A DNA stretch of 64,000 nt, from positions 10,649,501 through 10,713,500 of the forward strand of contig JAKNDB010000068.1 of assembly GCA_024305405.1 (NCBI GenBank), read 5' to 3'. Of this stretch, positions 1 through 11,368 are shown one piece after another (within the stretch, counting starts at the first letter, position 1; each line of letters opens with the position of its first letter). The stretch comes from Dirofilaria immitis (taxonomy: Eukaryota; Nematoda; Chromadorea; Rhabditida; Onchocercidae). The translations under genes were made by a program, and so were the position numbers. Under the pieces are notes generated by a model. The model had not been told where the DNA came from. It searched no databases and saw only the letters and a program-made list of their open reading frames with translations.

Positions 1-148
1 TATGTCCAACGTAGCTGATTGCACGGATATCTGGGTTTAAAACTAATAGTAAATAAAAATATCATATTTTAAATTTCAATAAATAAATCGATAGGTTGCA
101 GATTTTTCTTTATATTCCAGGTAAACTATAACTAGCAAAAACGAAATA

Positions 149-3100
149 ATGGGTGATAGTGATGATGAATATCACAGACGTGGTGGACGTGATAAATTCG
201 CGCGTGAACGCAACGATTATCCAGACCGAACACGGCGTGATTATGACTATGATAGGTAACGTATGGCTAAGGATCGCACTATAGAATGCGAAACTTTCCC
301 AGAAATTTAAGGTTATAGAAAAGGGAATGGTTCTCTTATACTGTTCATATATTCCTCTTCTCAGTACTGATTGCTGTAAAATCTAATTCTATAATTACTT
401 TGTCATTATGAGAATTACAGGGCAAGGTTATTTTGTCATAAATTATTATATGAAAGTTGGAATTTTATCAATCTGTAAGATATTTATAAAAGCAAAAGTC
501 AAGATTTTTATAGACGTGGTGGTGGTGGTAGTGGCGGTGGTGGTGGCAGTAATGCCTATCAGCGAGGTGATTACGCCAATGGCTCATCGATGAAACGCTC
601 TTCATCGCGTCGCGATGATTACATATCCAGCACAAAACGTAGCCGAATTGAGTAAGCGAAATATTGAAATGTAAAAATCAGGTTTCTTTATGTTTAACAT
701 ATGGCTATGCTTATGCATATGCTTATTGATGCGTAACTGATAGCAGAACTATCAAGTCAATACTGCAGCGCGTGGCCTAGTGATATAGAGCCTCGTTGGA
801 AGGACTAGTCTTCCATGCATTAGGTCCAGTTTTTCCACTCTTTGATGAAACGTTCGCTATCGTGAAAATTTTGGTGGAGTGAAACATAAGACAGTATTTT
901 TCCACTTTCCTTGAATTGAATTTATTTTTCTAATTTCCATATTACGCAACTTTTTTGCTTTCACATCGGGGTTATATAGCTGGATAATGCAGTAATGAAT
1001 CTCATGTTTTGAAATTCAAATCTAAACGAGTAATTTAGCAGTGCGTCCGATACGTATGATCCTGTGATGAAAATATCCGCGGAGGAAGAACCAGTACCGA
1101 TAATGATGACGTTCAAAAATTCCTGGCAACACAGGATGATTCGATAACCGATGAAGAAGCAATTGCTAAATATTCAGAATATAAGCTGGAATTTAAACGA
1201 CAAGAGCTGCACAAGTTCTTTCTGGCACATAAGGATGAAGAGTGGTGGGTGATGGCACAGATGCCGTATCTACTAGTTCCTTCGTTCTTTTATTAATTTT
1301 GTATCTTCATTTTTTTTTTTACTTAAATCGAAGATTTCGTATGACAAGTTCATTTTCCAAAAACATTTTTATAATTGTGTTATTTTGCTGACGGTATATT
1401 CTGAATTCTTCGCATTTATTCTGTCGTATTTTTCTCAATTTTTGACTTGGAGATGTAAAGCAAAAGAAATTTCTTAATTTTCGCAATTTTTGGTTTAAAT
1501 AGCTCTCAATTTTAAAAACCATCTAAAGAATATATTTTATGTCAAGCCTTATTCTTATTAAAAACAACACTTCAGAAATTACCCACCCTTAAGGAATAAC
1601 CACTTGTTCCGGTAATCTTTAACTGCTCATTACCGGCTAGGAACATGAAGATTAGAAGTGTTCCAAACGTAATTTTTAATTTATTTATTTTTGGAACTTA
1701 TGTAAGCTTTTCTATCTATTTAAGATAATGATATTGCCGGGAGCTCATCGGTACTTTATATGCTTTTGGAGGTTGAGTTGCAAAAAGATGATTTTTACAT
1801 TTTCTGTGGCTTGCAGTATTTTACTGTAAGGTTATGTCTTCGATCTGGTAAGAAGCATCGGCAAACGCTGTGGAAATTTGGCTGACCAGAGGCGCTGTAT
1901 GCCGCGGCAGCCATCATCAGTTAAACGTCATTTGCGTCACTCAGTAACTCATTTCTCGTCACGTAAGACCATCAATAACACCAACATCATATCGACCGAA
2001 ACGTTCAACATTACAAATTCATTATCTTCTTCCTTCAAACGATTCTTCATTTCATTCACTTGCTGATCATCTCATCTCAAAACAAGTTTTTCTTCTCGAC
2101 GACTAACGAACTACGCATAACATCATGAGCAGCATTCTTAAATTTATTTGAATATTTTAAAATAAGGGTTTCGTAAGATGACAGAAATACGTAAATCAGC
2201 GTGTTTAGAAATGGAAGATGGGAAAACAATTTTTATACAAATAGTGATTTCGCGTAAAAATATGTTATGATAATGTCGCATTCAGTTGGCTATTGCATTA
2301 TTGAACTTGGCACAGGGAAATATATTTTGATTTATGGATGTAAGTTCTAGAAAATTATTTTTATAGGTTTCGTCTAAAATATCACCCAGAAGATAGCGGT
2401 AGACGAAAAACTGAGCAGAGAGAAAATGTATTGCGTCGACTGGAAATTTTCCAGAATCTTCATGACGAAGGATTCATTGATAAGCTACAAATTGATTATG
2501 ATTTTGCTCCAGAAATTATACGAATCATGGATACACGTAAGTATTAATTCTTGGTATTTTAGAGATTAGGAATGAAATTGCCTTGCTTTTGATTATTTGT
2601 TTTGTTTAGATTTCGTTAGTCTATTTCAGTGGTTATCAAATTGGAAGGTGGTACGGAAGATGATGTTGCAGCCTTGAAAAGTGAAAAAATAGACGATGAG
2701 TCGGTTTTGGAGTTAAAAAATTAAAAGGTGTGTTTTCATTTTCTTAAGACAGAGAGTCTGAATTACTCCAGTAACATTTCTTTCCATAAGAAAATAAGTG
2801 AAATAATAATTTTCGCTTATTTTCAAATATAATTTATGCGATCAAATTTTGTGGTTTTAAGTGATATAGAAAATATTTTTTATAATCAGATACTTTTAGC
2901 AATCTTTTCTCGACGAATTTCCATACAAATTTTTCCTGCTTGGATCAACCCAGACATTTACTGGAAAATTTTTTATGATTTTTTCAGTGAAACAAAGAAA
3001 AAGTTGTTGAAATCAATGGGGAAGAGAACAAATCGAAACAGGAAAAAGTTGGAGAGAATCCAAATGATGATGGTGCTATTAGCGATTCTGATGATGAGAG

Positions 3101-6100
3101 AGAAAAGCAATGCAAAAATGGTATTTATTCTCTATATATAACTACAACTTCAAAAATATTTTGGTAAAAAATATGGATTCTGTTAGACGTTATTTATTAT
3201 TTTATTAAATAATTCAGTTTTTTTATTCACTGAAATATTATTGATATCGCAAAACATCGGTATCAGATTTTTCTCGTTTTATATCGGAATATTTTTGAAT
3301 TATTATTATTCATCTATTTTCAAAATAAACTTCAGTTGCAAGTGAAGAAATCATAAAAATGAGGAGGAGTTGGGTCGGCAAAAGAAGAAAATGCTGCTGC
3401 ATAAAACTTCAAGCATTTTCCTCCGTAATGTTGCGCCGAATATTACCATGGAAGAAATTGAAGCGGTTCTTTTTCTCAAAATTTTTGTAAAGTTAAATCA
3501 TAGAATAGATTAAGATTTTTGCAAAATTTTAGTGTTGATTAACTTTTAGGCATGCAAACGATTCCCTGGGTTTTTGCGAGTTGGTCTTGCGGATCCAGTA
3601 CCAGATCGGAAATTCTATCGGCGTGGTTGGGTAACATTCCGACGAGATGTTAATATCAAAGAAATTTGTTGGAATTTGAATAGCGTCCGCGTTAGTGATT
3701 TTCTACTGTTTCTCCATTTTGAATTTACTAGAAGGAAATGGTACCTTATGATAATATTTTGCTTAAAATATTTTTTGCTTTAAATAATCTTGTGAGAGAT
3801 TGGAGTCCTCTTTACCACTCATATGATTTTTCGAAATTCAAAAAGACATCAAAAGTTGCTTTTTATGATGCCGCAGCATATTAATTTACAGATAAAAGAG
3901 TGTGACCTGGGTGCAGTGATAAATCGAGATATAGCTCGTCGTGTACGGTCTGTAAATGGTATAACAGGACATAAACAAGTCGCTCAAAATGATCTGCGAC
4001 AAGCGGCAAAGCTTACTGCTTTATATGATAAAAAGGTATGTTGTATGACAAGAAGGTTTTTTTAATAATGTTTTTAATGAGGATCTTCATGAAAAAATTT
4101 CGTTGTAATAAAATATATAATTTGTCCTTATAATTGCGTTTCACGAAAGTTTGACAAATTTCAGTGAAATGTGATTGGAATTGTTCTCATATCTTAAATT
4201 TCCATTTTTAGAATGGTCTCTATCAATCGGGGAATCAAGAAGAACATCAAAGCAGCTTTGAATTGGATGCAGTTGCACAGAGTCAAAATCCGCTGCTAAA
4301 GAATCTGACGGATTTTCTCATTGAAGAAGCGAGTGCTGAGGAGGAAGAGTTACTGGGCATTTCAAGTGGTATTATTTTTATCTGGAATATAGAAATGAAT
4401 GCTGTCGAAGCTTACAGGAAAAGTATTTTGAAGACTATGTCGTGAATTTCTTTGCGAGTATTTATACGGGTCATATCCGAATTTTAGTTTTGCTCTGATT
4501 TGATTAGATATAATTTCATAGGAAAAATAGGTACACAGTGGTCTAAACATGAACCGTGCACTGTTAGTAATTTTCGATGGAGGCCAAAAGTAATAAAAAG
4601 ATAAGGGAGTTACTTAATTGCAGAAGGTATTGTTGAAGAGGATCAAAAAGTTCCATTTCAACGCGATGATGCACTGATAGCAAGACTTGATCGAATCATA
4701 ATTTATCTCCGCATTGTACATTCTATTGATTTTTATAATCATGGCGAATATCCTAATGAAGATGTAATGCCAAATAGGTTTGTTATTTTTGTTTAAGGAT
4801 ATCAATACTACATATTCTGGTAAAGTTTAGCATATTTAGGTTTGAATTTGTTCTTTTCGAAATTAGAAATGAGAAAAAAATCTGCTTTTCTAGGAACTAA
4901 TTGAGTTATTAGTCGTTTAATCTACTGAGTAATTGGCATGGGAAATTTGCATAATCTTGTGTATTGTATTTGTTGGCATTATGGCCATTTATGATTTTAG
5001 ATGTGGTATGATGCATGTACGTGGGGCGCCACCATCTGTATCACAGTGGGGAACTGATGACAATGGCAGAACGTTGATTGCACAAAAATTCGTTACTGAT
5101 TTTATTGCTGGATTCAATAGTCGGATAGAAACAGCTTTGATGAGTGAAACTTCTTTAACTGAATCGGAATTGGACAGTTTAGGTAGAAAAGATACCGAGA
5201 AGTGAGAAATTTCGTTCTTTTTTTGTTTTTAGATTTTAAAATATCCAACAACAATAGATAAGACTCTAAGCGAAGCAATTTTTATTGCACAGGAAAATTT
5301 AGTTATTATAGTATATTCTAGCAAAAATTGGTTTTTCTGACTCATTGTCAGTCTTTTGAAGGGCAAATTAAGCTGCATAAAGTTTCCAAAATTCTTTTGA
5401 AAAATTTCTTTTTAAAGGGAAGTGGAGTCATTTATCACAGCAAACTGTGTTGAATTAGCCAAAGATAAATGGTTATGTCCACTGTCGGGAAAAAATTTAA
5501 AGGACCTGAATTCATACGAAAACATCTTACTACTAAACATGGAGAAAAATTGGATCAAGTTCGACAAGAGGTTCATCTTTATTGATTTCTGTTAACAGTC
5601 ATGAATAATATTTCTGCCATCTTTCTCTTGTTTAAAATATCTGTTTAATATTTTTCATGCGTTCGCTATTCGATTTTTCTGGAATCGATGAACAATGATT
5701 ATTATGGATGAGTGTAAGAACTTGTCCTATATGAATAGTTTGCTTGCAGGTACTTTATTTTAACAATTATTTGACTGACTCGAAGCGACCGCAAAATTTG
5801 GAGGTGAAACCCGTCCAAACAAGTCAACAAGCAGCACCGCCACGAGAAGAACGACGTGAACGTGAACGTGGTAATTTTTTCTGAAATGTGAAAAGTTTGC
5901 AGAAACTCAAAATTTTTACAAATTTGAAATATCTTTTGAAGGATAAATATGTTACCAAATAGAACATTTTAATATTTCTCATCATTCAGATATGAGAGTA
6001 GAAGCAAGCAATTCGTGCTTTTTTATGCTGTTTCACTTTCAGACTATGACGGTGATCGAGCTCGGACGAGTGGCGGAGGTGGTACCTCCTCATCTTACAG

Positions 6101-6299
6101 TGACCGTGATCGTCGTGGTGGTTATGAGCGTAATACAGGTGGTAGTAATAGTGGCGGACGATATACTGCGTCATATGGCGGCAGAAGTTACGATCGTGGA
6201 GGAACATCCCGATATTGGGAATCATCAGGAAGTGGACGCCGTGACCCACGTGAACCAATCACATACAAAGACCTCGATGCACCGGAAGATATTTTCTGA
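149..6299 (+). CDS. SRRT: ARS2/Serrate (SRRT) RNA effector, 15 exons
   Basis: ARS2 links the nuclear cap-binding complex to 3' processing, RNA decay and small-RNA pathways. Exons: 149-255, 499-651, 1039-1244, 2367-2536, 2630-2711, 2988-3120, 3336-3465, 3550-3690, 3892-4035, 4212-4368, 4624-4777, 5001-5201, 5418-5570, 5750-5870, 6043-6299, about 770 aa, within the family range. Order seen: charged N-terminus [17 protein letters not shown], a Gly-rich run, the SERRATE segment with [20 protein letters not shown], an RRM-like core with RRGWVTF and NIKEICWNL, the [12 protein letters not shown] block, the HVRG segment, a zinc finger ([13 protein letters not shown], then H), an RS/Gly-rich tail and the terminal DLDAPEDIF motif. 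The acceptor at 120 may be an SL trans-splice site. The frame breaks once at each of four A-runs: 1115-1119, 2998-3002, 3355-3359 and 5490-5495, all repaired by one extra A. Exon 2 start and exon 5 end are the least certain. Confidence 0.95.
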
Positions 6300-6499
6300 A
6301 CTTTAACAAGATTATTCAGATACAATGGAAATGAATGTTGTTTTCATTTTGATCTATTTTTGGATACTGTTTTTGCGATTTCGATTACCCGAATGAAAAT
6401 CTTTTTTCTTGGAAAATCTCATATGTGGAAATTTATTGTACTGATGTCTGTCAGTTAATACTTTTGATTAATTATATTTTGATAGATTTGTTTGTTCTT

Positions 6500-7015
6500 T
6501 CATATTAATCCACTTAGCAGCAAGCTTTCATCTTTACTGCGGAGATTGCTTGAGATTTTTTCTACATTCTTCCTGATATTACTGAGGTAGTGTTGCTTAT
6601 CAGACGCAATTATTCTAGCTTTGGTGATTTGATCAAGTTCTCTTGCGTAATCATGATCATTCTTCCATCGATTTTCCCTGAATCGGAATAGTATTCTCCT
6701 GTTTCAAATATTATTCGAGAATAGTAAACTGTCTTGACTTTTATTAAATGCAGCAAGAATAATATTTGAAAAATTCTGCTGCTTTAGAAGCAAGATGGCT
6801 GCATAAGTTCTTTGTGGGCAGACATCAATTAAAAGTCATCGAAAGAATTTAATTAGAATTCAGAGTAATTTCCTTATTTGTCTTGCTGGTATTGCAGAAT
6901 TGGTGAGATTGGCAATATTGTTCCATTTGTTGTATGCATCTCCTTGCTTTTTTAGATTTGTTGCGCAATGAACAATCTTTGTAACTGTTTCAGCAAGTTT
7001 TTGCTTGGATTTCAT
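6500..7015 (-). CDS. unrecognised small charged helical protein (probable gene or recent relic)
   Basis: I do not recognise this family. On the minus strand a start at 7015 follows acceptor-like AGs and opens MKSKQKLAETVTKIVHCAT, continuing to about 6873 as a charged, helix-prone stretch ending in PARQIR. A second clear exon runs from an acceptor at 6698 to a TGA at 6500 and contains RFRENRWKNDHDYARELDQ and NIRKNVEKISSNLRSKDES. A middle piece (about 6750-6800, SHLASKAAEFFKYYS) also looks coding. No GT donor follows the first exon unless one base is missing near 6873, so the exon joins are unresolved. The gene lies antisense between ARS2 and SPT4. It could be a small coiled-coil subunit, but that is only a guess from composition. 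It could equally be a decaying gene. Confidence 0.4.
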
Positions 7016-7467
7016 ATTCTGTGAGACGTTTGTACTGAAAGAAAATATCCTTTTTTTGGCTTCTTTTGTCGAATCGTTGATAACTGTTTTTTTTTTATCT
7101 CAGATAATCCTTTTCTTTAGTCAATATGAAGTGGGAATAGATAATGAGATCTGCTTGTTTTTTTGCATCGTAATGTGTTTAATGTTTTATCCAATGAGTA
7201 ATTATCACCAGTTGCTTTTATTAAAATCTATGGGATCCATAAAAGAATGGTGAAAATTTTTTAGTGGCTACACAGAAATGTTTGAGAAACTTTCTTGAAA
7301 AATGTAGCAATTCCAACCACTTGAACTTCTACCTGGTTAATTTACAGCTGATAATCAGGTTGATTTACAATTGATAGTAATGAGGCATATGAAGTTGGTA
7401 ATAAGAGGTGAAGGTTATTTTCGTTTAGGTATCGAACTTCACGCAATTTTTTAGTTGCACTTTTCAG
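7016..7467. other. gap upstream of SPT4
   Basis: AT-rich sequence between the divergent unknown minus-strand gene and SPT4. It would have to hold the promoters of both. No gene or recognisable site seen, apart from the TTTTCAG acceptor that directly abuts the SPT4 ATG. Confidence 0.5.
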
Positions 7468-8423
7468 ATGTCTGTGGAAAGCATACCTCGTGATTTGCGT
7501 AATTTGCGAGCTTGCTTACTATGTTCAATGATAAAGAGTGTTGAACAGTTTGAAATGGATGGTTGTGATAACTGTGAAAGATATTTGGGAATGAAGGGTG
7601 ATGAAGAAAAAGTTAGCGAATGCACTAGGTGAATCATTCTATGATCAACTAAAGGTCTCCAGTTTTCAACGAAACTATTCTGCATTTGTTCTCTTAAATT
7701 CGTATAGTTTTTGTGTCAGTTATTGTTAATTTTTAACAGTAATATGTCATACCAACCTAACATAGTTCTTTTTGTTACGAAACGAGAAAAGTGAGTCTTT
7801 TCGCATTAAAGCATTATCGGGTCTAAAAATAGGTACAAGGTAAAATAGTAAGTGCCAAATATTGGTGGAATATCGCCCATGATTCTGATTGGTTATTTCA
7901 TAAACCGAAACATCGTTTATGTTACCAGTGTTGCGTTGGTCATTACTATAAATAAAATTCAGAATTAAGTTAACATCTGAAACTATAATTAGGGAAATAA
8001 ATTTGAGAAATTCTAGATTAATAGTAGATAAAAGTTATACAGACATGTATGGCTCAATTTCCCAAAAACTTTTAATTTTGCAAAACATTCTTCTTTAACC
8101 TACGAACGCATTGATTTACAGCTCAAATTTTGATGGAATGATAGCTGCGACAGTGCCGGACGAATCTTGGGTGTGCAAATGGCAAAAAATCAACCGTAAA
8201 GTAAGTTAAAATGGTCATCGTTCTTAAGTGACTCGACTACTGTTTTCGTACTCGATCAACTACATGTTTTTCCGAATCTTTGTAGTTACAAATCATTCTT
8301 TTAGGTGAAGGGATTTACGCAGTCTCAGTATCCGGTACTTTACCATCTCACATAATTCAAGAATTAAAGGCACAGAATATCCGCTACAAATCTAACATGC
8401 GCGATATGACCCAAAACAGTTAA
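7468..8423 (+). CDS. spt-4: transcription elongation factor SPT4
   Basis: SPT4 is the small zinc-binding partner of SPT5 in DSIF, which controls RNA polymerase II pausing and processivity. Exons 7468-7628, 8122-8195 and 8305-8423 give 117 aa, the same length as human SUPT4H1. The zinc ribbon is visible as C16-x2-C19 and C33-x2-C36 within [14 protein letters not shown] and GCDNCERYL. The core [19 protein letters not shown] and [18 protein letters not shown] follows, then YKSN near the end. The ATG is directly preceded by TTTTCAG, a likely SL trans-splice site. Exon 2 must use the donor after 8195 (GTAAAG) rather than the stronger-looking GTAAGT five bases later, because only the first keeps frame. 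I take the TAA at 8421-8423 as the stop; an alternative spliced 3' tail is discussed in the findings. Confidence 0.93.
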
Positions 8424-9356
8424 GTAATGATGTTTGTTCATGCTTTTATGCACATATTTATTCCTGTACACTTATTTCTGATAAATTTACCCGCAGAAAT
8501 GTTCCACATTATGAGTAAGTAGAAAGGAAATTCAAGTAATCTACAACTCCGTTCATTCTGGAGATTATGTTATAGAGATTCGTGTTACGCAAGTTATATT
8601 TGTTGTAGTTATTGGTTGTTCACATTTCACACGTCTTCCAAACTAATTTCATATATCTTCCAAATTTGCTAATATTCTTATGTTTTTATTATCTTATTAA
8701 GTGCGAAACAGCGTCGTCCATGTAAATCCTCGAGTTCCTCTGAAGACAAAAAAGGCTATGCTGTAGAATAAACAGAACCTCACAATTTAATGTAGTGCCT
8801 AAAGGACAAGGCATGTCAACTCGAATAGATATAAATGAAACACAAATGTTAGATAGGCAAAGGGCTGCTATTTATATGTAGATCATATGATATCCAATTT
8901 AACATACTTAGGAAAAATAAAAGCCTCTGAATAATCTATCTAAAATTTTTCATGACATCTTTCTTTCCCAAAAACTATATTAGGAACTCTTATAAACGGT
9001 TATTACTGGTTAGCGGTAAACATCGAAAATAATTCGAAACAATAGATGAACGGACGAACTTTTCTGACTTTTTAAAGAGACAGAGTTGAAGTGAGAAAAA
9101 ACTGAAATGAGAAAAGAAAAAACTATTTGTCTCTGTTCATAATTCTTTTTTTAAATGAACGCTGAAATGCTTCCTCATTAAAATGATTTGACACTATTTC
9201 AACCATTTCATATGGCATCAAATCATTTTAATGAGAAACTAAAACACGAATTAATCATTGCTAAAACACGGCAAAAAAAAAGGAGAAAGGAAATAGTAGT
9301 ACCAAGATAATATAATATTTACAAAGATACGAAAACGATTTTGTTTTAGAAAATCA
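8424..9356. other. convergent intergenic gap SPT4-NAA25
   Basis: The 3' ends of SPT4 (+) and NAA25 (-) face each other across this AT-rich gap. It holds optional SPT4 3' exons (about 8493-8510 and 8702-8771) and a perfect 18-bp inverted repeat at 9174-9235. No gene seen. Confidence 0.5.
9174..9235. repeat. perfect 18-bp inverted repeat
   Basis: Left arm CTCATTAAAATGATTTGA at 9174-9191 is exactly complementary to TCAAATCATTTTAATGAG at 9218-9235, with a 26-base loop. It lies between two convergent genes. No flanking target-site duplication or transposase was noticed. Confidence 0.85.
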
Positions 9357-11337
9357 TCAGATCTGCAATTGATTTAACATATGTTTTATAGTTTTCTGCA
9401 TATCTGAAACGGAATCCGCGTATGAGGCAATAATGGATGAGTCAATTTGGGCTTGCTCTTTGAGCAGTATAATATACGTCGCCTAAAAGGAATAATTTTA
9501 ATAAAGTATAAACGGCTTCAATTTGATCTGACTGTTACAACATCTACTGTCTTAACAGGTCTTAATAATTCAAAGCAGTATGTAATGAATTATAATTTAT
9601 GAAAGCAAAATTAAATGGTTGTCCAAGTTATTTCAGTTGCAAAAACATATAATACATCAAGAAATAAAAGTTTCTTTAATGTGCTTACTTCGTCATAATC
9701 GCTACTAATTTCTGGAATGAGATCATCACTTTTGAGCAGTTTATGAACATCTGATAATTGCGTATTTATCGATGTAACACCTTTAATAATCATTGTTCGC
9801 ACTTCATACAACCTATTCAGTACAACATTTTTCCTTTGATTCTGGAAGAGAATAGTGAAGCTAGGTAAAGAAAAAGCAATAAGAAATCCCACATTATCCT
9901 TAGCATGTCAAAAAAATTATTAATCTTTTAAAGTAGAAAATTTTTTACTGTTAAACACAAATAAAATACATTTGCATCCTTAACAAATTCGAAATTAGTT
10001 GAAAAATAAATTAAAAAGCAAAGGTTCACTTTTATTTGTGCCAAAATAATTATAATATAATCAATCCATTAGCAAAAGCAATTCAGTTTATCAAATGGCT
10101 TCAATTCCTATTACAGCTTTCAAAATTCTTATGAAATTTCTAACAGAACTCACTTTCGAAAAGTTACCCTTTCTAGCTCCCTGACTAAGTGAAAATGCAA
10201 GAATATTATCCAGAACCATTTCTAGCAATTTAACAATTAGTTGCGCAAATGAAAGAACTTGTAGCACCATGCTGCAGTGACGTAATGTTAAATGGAAACA
10301 AAATGCACCCGTAGCAATATTTGAAGCAACGATAGCTGAAAAAAAAAGAGATTAATTCTCATTATGGATTTTAATAACAGAAACATTTTCTATGTTATCA
10401 GAAATCTAATAGCAAAATTAAGAATTTTTCAGCTACTACTGATTCCCTATTGCAAGTGCACAATATATTTGCGGCATATTAAAATGTTTGAACGAAACAG
10501 CAGAGTTACGCACAGCTAATTTGGAATTTTCTTTATTCTTGAAGATTAGAAAGAGAAATTTCTGAGGAAAGTTTTCTCCATCGATGCAAAGTATGAAGAA
10601 CGATAATATTACACCTAAATCAAATTAACGTGTAGCTTAGATCAACTCTCAAAATAAGCAGAAAAACGAAATTCAAATAACAACCTACCAATAATCAAAT
10701 CTTCAATTTCGGTAACATCCGGCAAACAATGAAGCAATTTTTCTTCATGAACCTGTTCAGTAATCTTAAAACGATTCAATTCCTAATTGTAAATTAAAAC
10801 AATGTTAAGTTTAACAAAAACTACGTTTAATAATTAGGTGATGAAAAATGCATTAATAAACTAGCTTCAATGCAATAATAGATTTTCATTTGCATTCATT
10901 TGTTAAATTATTCGTATCGAGAAGCATCAATCATCATCATAACTACGGCCGACCATTTCTATCGTACATTCCTTCATATGAAGCATATTTCTAGTTTTGT
11001 TCAGCTTTCTCAGTAAAATTTTATCAACTTTATAAACTCTAATTTTTATTTATTTCACTCTAATATTATTGTTCTTTATTCATTCTGACAAATCATTTAT
11101 AAAATCTAAGAATAGAAAAACTAGAAATATTTCACTAAATCAATACGTTTTCCTAAAAATTTAACTTACATTAGATGAAGTGATGTGTTCCGAACACTCC
11201 ACTACATTTGAAGCTGAGTTTAATAAAAGCATCAACAAATCCATTTTTGGAGTATTTATTAATTCGCTTAAATGCAAAGGTGGAGGAGACTGCAACAGGT
11301 TAGGCTGAAATCATATTTTCAAGTTAAGAAAAGAGTA

Positions 11338-11368
<31 letters not shown>

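Noticed and set aside
149..6299. ARS2 as a pseudogene because of four frame breaks
   Set aside because: All breaks are the same type at A-runs, while splice sites, the stop codon and family motifs are intact and there are no nonsense substitutions. Sequence error is far more likely.
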